Shown here one piece after another: positions 57,739 through 64,000 of a DNA stretch of 64,000 bases. The translations under genes and the position numbers were made by a program. The notes beneath the pieces were generated by a model. It saw nothing but the letters and a program-made list of their open reading frames with translations. It searched no databases and had not been told where the DNA came from. Position 1 is the stretch's first letter, and each line of letters opens with the position of its first letter. The DNA is from DATAGF01 sp963835685 (GTDB taxonomy: Bacteria; Actinomycetota; Thermoleophilia; Miltoncostaeales; Miltoncostaeaceae). The stretch is from positions 1 through 64,000 of the forward strand of contig CAWIGI010000020.1 of the NCBI GenBank assembly GCA_963835685.1. The letters are read 5' to 3'.

Positions 57739-58549
57739 TCACGGCTGGGCGGGGGCGGGCTCGGCCTGGGCGGGGGCGGTCGTGGCGGGCGCCGCGGCGC
57801 CGCCGGCCGGCGCCTGGCCGGGCTGCGGCTGCCTGGCCACCTGGGCCTGCGCCTGCGCGACCCAGGCCTCGTAGTCGGCGGGCTCCATCACGATCACGCG
57901 GGCCCGCATGAGCCCGTGCCCGACGCCGCACAGCTCGGCGCAGACCACCTGGTAGGTGCCGGGGCGGTCGGGGTTGAAGATCAGCCGTGGTCGTGATGCC
58001 CGGCACGACGTCCTGCTTGACGCGGAACTCCTTGACGTAGAAGTCGTGGATGACGTCCTGCGAGCGCATCTCCAGCTCGACCTGGCGGCCCGCCGGCACC
58101 CGCATGTCGCCGGAGGCGATGCCGGCCTCGCGGTTCACGAACTCCCAGGTGAACTGCTCGGCGGTCACCTCGACCACCATCCGGTCGCTCGCGAGGGCCT
58201 CGTTGTCGGAGAGCACGAGGTAGGCCCACACGGCCATCACCCCCAGCAGGACCGCCGGCACGATCGTCCAGACGATCTCGAGCTTGGTGTTGCCGTGGAT
58301 CGGGGGGCCGTCGCTGTCGTCGCCGGGCTTGGCGCGGAAGCGCCAGGCGCAGTAGACGATCACCACCGTCACGAGGGTGAAGATCACGACCGAGGCCCAG
58401 ACGACGAACCACAGCAGGGTGTCGACGCGCTCGGCCTGCTCCGCCGCCTGCACCGGGATCCAGTCGATCGCCAGCGCCACCGCGACCGTCGCGCCGCCGA
58501 TGATGAGCGTGAGGATCAGCAGCGGAACGGTGTGGCGCGACCTCAGCAC
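57739..58549 (-). CDS. ctaC: cytochrome c oxidase subunit II (frameshifted)
   Basis: This subunit receives electrons at its CuA centre. The first helix (HTVPLLILTLIIGGATVAVA) and a second helix are followed by the periplasmic cupredoxin domain, with the CuA motif CAELCGVGHGLM. A frame change near 57985 separates the two parts. The C-terminus is an Ala/Pro/Gln-rich tail rather than a fused cytochrome. The start is the GTG at 58549, and the gene precedes ctaD by 17 bases. Confidence 0.95.
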
Positions 58550-58626
58550 GCGGGCAAACTATCAGGTGCCCTCCGGCCCGAGACGGGCGTCGTGATGGGT
58601 CACACGTCCCCTTCGTGACGGCGTTC

Positions 58627-58649
58627 AGCGGGCCTCTCGCGGGCCCGCT
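58627..58649. terminator. hairpin between ctaC and the MFS gene
   Basis: AGCGGGCC pairs with GGCCCGCT around a 7-base loop, about 20 bases past the stop of the minus-strand MFS gene and before the ctaC promoter region. It probably terminates the MFS transcript. Confidence 0.5.
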
Positions 58650-58668
58650 GGGACGCGCTGGGGACCCC

Positions 58669-59892
58669 CTACGCAGACCCCGGCCGCGCCGCCGCGCCCG
58701 GCGACCAGTTGGTCCTGAGCCTCATGGCGCCCGCGGCGCAGAGGGCGAACAGGACGGCGCCGAGGATGAGGGGGCTGGCGATGCCGACGTGCTGGAAGAG
58801 CAGCGTCCCGATGACCGGGCCGGCGATGCGCGCCGCCCCGCCCACCGAGGCCGTCAGCCCCAGCACCGTCCCCTGCTCCGCCTCGCCGGCCGTCAGCGAG
58901 ATCAGCGCGGTCGTGGCCGCGAACACGAGCCCGGAGCCCACCGCCAGCACCGCGAGCCCCGGCAGCAGCGCCCAGAGGCTCTCGGAGACGGCGACCAGCA
59001 GCAGCCCCACCGCCGTGCCGGCGAGGCCGGCGATCATCACGCGGCCCTCCCCGAACCGCTCCGCGAGCCGGCCGACCAGCAGCCCCTGGGCCACCGCCGC
59101 CATCACCCCGATGAAGGCGAAGAGCGCCGCGATCTCCACCGCCCCGTAGTCGAAGCGCCGCTCGCCGAAGAGGGCGAAGGTGGCCTCCATGGCCACGAAG
59201 GCGAAGGTGGCGACGAACGAGAGCCAGACCAGCGGGCCGAGCTGGCGGCTGGCGAGGGCCCGGCGCAGGACCTCGAGCCGGGGGGCAGGGGCGCGGGGCG
59301 CGTCCGGCCGGAGCGACTCGGGCAGCCTGCGGTGGGCGATGACCAGGTTCAGCGCCGCGAGGCCCGCGGCCACGAAGAACGGCAGGCGGGCGTCAACGGC
59401 CGAGAAGACCGCGCCGAAGGCGGGCCCGAGGATGAACCCCAGGCCGAAGGCGGCGCCGATCAGCCCCATCCCGCGGGCGCGGTCGCGGGCGGTGGTGACG
59501 TCGGCGACGTACGCCTGGGCGGCCGCGTAGGAGGCGCCGGCGACGCCCTGCAGGACCCGCGCGACCCAGATCAGCACCAGCGTCTGCGCCAGGCCGATCA
59601 GCAGCGCGGCGACCGCGCTGCCGGCGAGGGAGGCCAGGATCACCGGCCGGCGTCCGTAGCGGTCGGAGAGGCGGCCCCACAGGGGCGCGAACAGCAGCTG
59701 GGCGACCGCGTACGAGGCCGTCAGCAGCCCGATCTCGGTGGGCGAGGCGCCGAACTCCTCGGCCCAGAGGGGCAGGATCGGCAGCACGATCCCGAACCCG
59801 ACGAGGTCGATGACCACCGTCGTGAAGACGATGCCGAGCGGGGAGAGGAAGAACGACGGCCCCCGCCCCCCCTGAGCGGTCCCGCGCCTCAT
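58669..59892 (-). CDS. MFS drug exporter, DHA1/TetA-like
   Basis: This is an intact 407-residue, 12-helix MFS protein. WGRLSDRYGRRPVILASL is the loop 2-3 motif A of drug/H+ antiporters, VARVLQGVAGASYAAAQAYV is motif B, and LGFILGPAFGAVFS is motif C, typical of exporters such as TetA. It lies between ctaB and ctaC on the same strand. The substrate is unknown. Confidence 0.92.
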   Translation of the reverse strand: MRRGTAQGGRGPSFFLSPLGIVFTTVVIDLVGFGIVLPILPLWAEEFGASPTEIGLLTASYAVAQLLFAPLWGRLSDRYGRRPVILASLAGSAVAALLIGLAQTLVLIWVARVLQGVAGASYAAAQAYVADVTTARDRARGMGLIGAAFGLGFILGPAFGAVFSAVDARLPFFVAAGLAALNLVIAHRRLPESLRPDAPRAPAPRLEVLRRALASRQLGPLVWLSFVATFAFVAMEATFALFGERRFDYGAVEIAALFAFIGVMAAVAQGLLVGRLAERFGEGRVMIAGLAGTAVGLLLVAVSESLWALLPGLAVLAVGSGLVFAATTALISLTAGEAEQGTVLGLTASVGGAARIAGPVIGTLLFQHVGIASPLILGAVLFALCAAGAMRLRTNWSPGAAARPGSA

Positions 59893-59901
59893 CGCCGCAG
59901 G

Positions 59902-60794
<893 letters not shown>

Positions 60795-60798
<4 letters not shown>

Positions 60799-60986
60799 GC
60801 GGCCACCGCGAAGCCCACCAGCGCGACGAGCAGCGCGATCGGCACGACGACCCAGAGCGCCTCGAGGCGCCGGTGGGCGGAGGTGCCGCCGCGGTCGCGC
60901 CCCGCGACGGCCGAGCGCGCGAGGACGACGATCGCCGGCAGGGCGAGGGCGACGACCAAGACGAGTGCGAGGACGCGGAGCGTCAT
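60795..60986 (-). CDS. small two-helix membrane protein upstream of ctaB
   Basis: This 63-residue protein has two hydrophobic helices (VLALVLVVALALPAIVVLA and ALWVVVPIALLVALVGFAVA) and a basic loop. I start at the ATG at 60986; a longer frame back to 61073 lacks any conserved feature. The coupling to ctaB (GTGA) suggests a role near oxidase assembly, but I recognise no family. Confidence 0.6.
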
Positions 60987-61039
60987 GACGGCCGGCCGGT
61001 CACCGCGCCGAATATAGCCCAGCCCATGGGCCGGGTCGG

Positions 61040-62375
61040 GTGACGGACGTCCCGCGCCGGTTGACGCCGACACCGGCCGGCGCTGATGTTCCGGGCGTGC
61101 CGACCTACGACGCGCTGGTCCTCGGGGCCGGCCCCGCGGGCCTCGGGGCCGCGCTCCTGCTCGTCCGCGAGGGGGCCCGGGTCGCCGTGGTCGAGGCGCG
61201 CGACGAGGTCGGCGGCCTCTGCGTCACGCGGCGTCGCGACGGCTTCGCGTACGACGTCGGCGGCCACATCCCCTTCGTCCGGGACGGGGCGCGCCTCGAG
61301 TGGCTCCGCGCCCTCCTCGGCCCCGACCTGCGCCTCGTCAACCGGCCGGTGGCGTGCGTGCGCGACGGCAGGATCGTGCCCGGCCGCTACCTCGACCAGC
61401 GCCCCGAGCCCCCGTTGACGCCGGCCCCGCGGGACGAGTCGGCCGGCGGCGAGCTGGGCGCGCGGTTCGGGGCCGACTTCGTCGACGGCGTCCTGCGCCG
61501 CTACCTCGAGAAGATCGACGGCGTGCCGCTGGAGCGGATCCCCGGCGAGCGGGCCCGGCGGCTGCTCGAGGACCAGGCCGCACCGAACGGGTTCGTCTTC
61601 CCCGCCCACGGGATCGGCCAGCTGATGGACGCGATGGCGGACGCCGCGGTCGGCGCCGGGGCCGAGCTGCGCCTGGGCACGCGCCTGGCCGCCCTCCGGG
61701 TGCCGGCCGGCCGCGTGGCCGGCGCGCTCGTCGAGGGGCCGGGAGGCCCGGAGGAGCTGGAGGCCGGCCAGGCCGTGGTGGCCCTGCCGGCCGGCGCGGC
61801 GGCGAGGCTGGCCGAGCCGGCGCCGCCCGCCTCCGCGACGCCCGAGGTGCGGATGCGGGCCGTCTGCATCGTGTACCTCGAGCCCGAGACGGCCGGGCGG
61901 GCGGCTGACGCCCGAGGCGTGGATCCAGGTCGACGACCCGCGCGTGCCGTTCGCGCGCGCGTTCGAGCCGGTCAACTGGAGCCCCGCGCTCGCGCCGGCG
62001 GGCCGCACCGTCGTCGGCCTCGAGTGCTACTGCCAGGCCGACCCCGCCGACCCGGTCTGGGGCCTCGACGACGCCGCCCTGGCGCGGGCCTGCGCCCGGG
62101 CGCTGTCCGACCCGCTCGGGTGGCTGGAGGACCCGGACGCCGCGGCCCTCCTCGAGGTGCTTCGCCTGCCGCGCGCCTACCCGGTGCCGGACCTCGCGCA
62201 GGTGCCGGCCGTCCGCGCCCCGGCCCTCTGGCTCGACGGCATCGAGGGCGTCCACCTCGCGCCCGGCTCCGCGGTGATCGAGGCCATCGAGGCGGGCGAG
62301 CGCGCCGCGCGCGCCGTGCTCGCCGGCGAGGCCGGCCCCCGGATCGACCCGTCCGGGGTCCCGCCGATCAGCTAG
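61040..62375 (+). CDS. FAD-dependent amine-oxidase/protoporphyrinogen-oxidase-like protein (frameshifted)
   Basis: This is a roughly 440-residue flavoprotein. The dinucleotide-binding start is ALVLGAGPAGLGAALLL, followed by VVEARDEVGGLCVT and YDVGGHIPF, as in NAD(P)-binding Rossmann oxidoreductases of the HemY/UDP-galactopyranose-mutase group. HGIGQLMDAMADAAV is the usual second block. One frame change near 61905 joins the C-terminal part (EGVHLAPGSAVIEAIEAGE). A GTG at 61097 is an equally possible start. The substrate is unknown. Confidence 0.82.
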
Positions 62376-62384
62376 CGTCAACCG

Positions 62385-63831
62385 GTGGCGACGGTCGCGA
62401 CCCGCGATCTCCGAGCGCTTCCTGGCGCTGCTCGACCGCGAGCGCGTGATCGACCACCCGCTCGAGCGCCGCCTCTACTCGCGCGACGGCTCGATCGCCG
62501 AGGGCGACTGCGGCCTGGTGGTGCTGCCGGAGACGACCGAGGAGGTCGTCGCCTGCGTGCGGCTCGCCCGCGAGCTCGACCTGGCCGTGGTGCCGCGCGG
62601 GTCCGGCACCGGGCTCTGCGGCGGGCGCCGTGCCGCTGGACGGGGGGGTGGTGCTGTCGGTCGCGCGCATGACGCGGGTGCTCGAGATCGACCCCGAGGT
62701 GCCGTGCGCGCGGGTGGAGCCCGGGCGTGCTCAACCTCGACCTGTCCGGCCGCGGTCCGCCACCTCGGCCTCCACTACGCGCCCGACCCCTCGAGCCAGC
62801 AGGCCTGCTCGATCGGCGGCAACGTCGCCACCAACGCGGGCGGCCCCCACTGCCTGGCCTCGGGGGTCACGGCGCAGCACGTGCTGGGCATGGAGATCGT
62901 GCTCGGCGACGGCGAGGTGCTGCGCCTCGGCGGCACGGCGCCCGACCCGCCGGGCTACGACCTGCGCGGCTTCGTGGTGGGCGGCGAGGGGACGCTCGGG
63001 ATCGTGACCGAGGTGACCGTGCGCCTGATGCGCAACCCGCCGGAGGTGCGGACGATGCTGCTCGACTTCCCCACGGTGCGCGCCGCGGGCGAGGCGGTCG
63101 GCGGCATCATCTCCGCCGGGGTGATCCCCGCCGCGATGGAGATGATGGACCGGCGCATGACGGCGGCCGTCGAGCAGTTCGTGCACGCCGACCTGCCGGT
63201 CAACGCGGCGGCGGTGCTGCTCGTGGAGGTCAACGGCACCCCGGCCGAGGTGGCGGCGCACACCGCGGTGGTCGAGGGCGTCGGCCTCGGGCACGGCGCG
63301 CGGCGGGTGCGGGTCGCGCGCGACGAGGCCGAGCGGGCGCTGTTCTGGAAGGCCCGCAAGAGCGCCTTCGGGGCCGTGGCCCGCGTCGCGCCGAACTACT
63401 ACCTCCACGACTGCGTGGTGCCGCGCACCCGGCTGGTCGGGGTGCTCGAGCGCATCGAGGAGATCGCGGCCGCGCACGACCTCATCGTCATGAACGTGTT
63501 CCACGCGGGCGACGGGAACCTGCACCCGCTCATCGCGTTCGACCGCCGCGACGCCGAGCAGGTCGAGCGCGTCCACGCGGCCGGGAAGGAGATCATCGAG
63601 GCGTGCGTCGCGGTCGGGGGGGTCCTGTCCGGCGAGCACGGCATCGGCCTGGAGAAGCGCGACTTCATGCCGCTCACCTTCGACGCGGTCTCCCTCGCCG
63701 CCCAGGCCTGCGCCCGCGACGCCTTCGACCCCGGCGGGCGGCTCAACCCGGACAAGGTCCTGCCGCTCGGCAGCCGCTGCGGCGAGCTGGTGCTCGACGC
63801 CGGGTCGCTGCCGCCGGGCACCTGGCTGTGA
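62385..63831 (+). CDS. glcD: glycolate oxidase subunit GlcD-like FAD-linked oxidase (frameshifted)
   Basis: This FAD-binding subunit oxidises glycolate or a related 2-hydroxy acid. The FAD_binding_4 domain shows VVLPETTEEVVACVRLA, VVPRGSGTGLCGG and CSIGGNVATNAGGPHCLASG. The C-terminal FAD-oxidase domain has VFHAGDGNLHPLIAF and LSGEHGIGLEKRDFM. Frame changes near 62405, 62625, 62725 and 62745 affect only the N-terminal third. It overlaps the next gene as GTGA. Confidence 0.92.
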
Positions 63832-64000
63832 CCGAGGTCCTCTCGCCCGCCTCGCCGCAGGACGCGGCCGCGGCGCTGGCCGAGGCGACCGCCGCGCGCG
63901 CGTCCGTCAACGTCGTGGGCGGGGGCACCCGCTCGCGCCGGGGGCGCCCCGGCCCGCCGCCGGACCGCGAGCTGCGCACCGCCGGGCTGCGCGCGGTCGT
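63828..64000 (+). CDS. glcE: glycolate oxidase FAD-binding subunit GlcE-like, 5' part only
   Basis: The first 57 codons are present and the gene runs off the right edge. SPASPQDAAAALAEATA followed by VNVVGGGTRSRRG matches the FAD-binding start of GlcE. The GTG overlaps the glcD stop, as in glcDE operons. Confidence 0.8.
   Translation, partial: MTEVLSPASPQDAAAALAEATAARASVNVVGGGTRSRRGRPGPPPDRELRTAGLRAV

Overview
This window comes from a very GC-rich bacterium. The gene families point to Actinomycetota: a Ddn-type F420-dependent nitroreductase, CIRCE-controlled groES-groEL, a LuxR-type large ATPase regulator and GAF/SpoIIE/STAS signalling. The mix resembles the class Thermoleophilia, but that placement is inference. 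About half of the coding genes are interrupted by one- or two-base indels, and the conserved sequence simply continues in the next frame. This hits indispensable genes (groEL, hemA, ctaD), so it looks like uncorrected long-read or metagenome assembly error, not gene decay.

Layout. 1-9.7 kb: the end of a UvrD-type helicase, a DUF1015 protein, a kelch lipoprotein, a molybdopterin oxidoreductase, clpP, an F420 nitroreductase, an MFS exporter and a broken NTF2-like gene. 9.7-20.8 kb: groES-groEL with a perfect CIRCE operator, ASCH and Nudix proteins, an unusual four-repeat protein, pyrE-rsgA, an Nfu-N protein, a secreted beta-propeller, TrpB2, and a two-component pair.

20.9-28.8 kb is the accessory region. 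It starts with a 5' half of tRNA-Phe, has a complete tRNA-Phe in the middle and ends with a 3' half of tRNA-Phe. Both fragments break in the anticodon loop. The first segment holds a DUF4062-STAND ATPase and an isochorismatase-like hydrolase. The second holds a dead tyrosine integrase, a compositionally foreign epoxide hydrolase and a DedA protein.

28.9-40 kb: a small gene paired with a GIY-YIG-like gene, membrane and secreted proteins, an HD hydrolase, a 1179-residue GAF-SpoIIE-HATPase-STAS protein, a CDF metal exporter, a GNAT and an ATP-grasp protein. 40.3-47.9 kb, minus strand: one tightly overlapping operon (ubiA, ccmA, ccmB, ccmC, ccmD, met8-like, hemA, hemC, cobA-hemD fusion, SAM hydrolase) joining quinone prenylation, haem export for cytochrome c, and tetrapyrrole synthesis. 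47.9-53.6 kb: a GDPD, a large LuxR regulator, a VanX-like dipeptidase and an SDR. 53.65-53.88 kb: a compact inverted-repeat element full of hairpins. 53.9-61 kb: an aa3-type oxidase cluster (ctaC, ctaD fused to stress-protein-like domains, ctaE, cytochrome c) with ctaB nearby. The window ends with a flavin oxidoreductase and the start of glcD-glcE.
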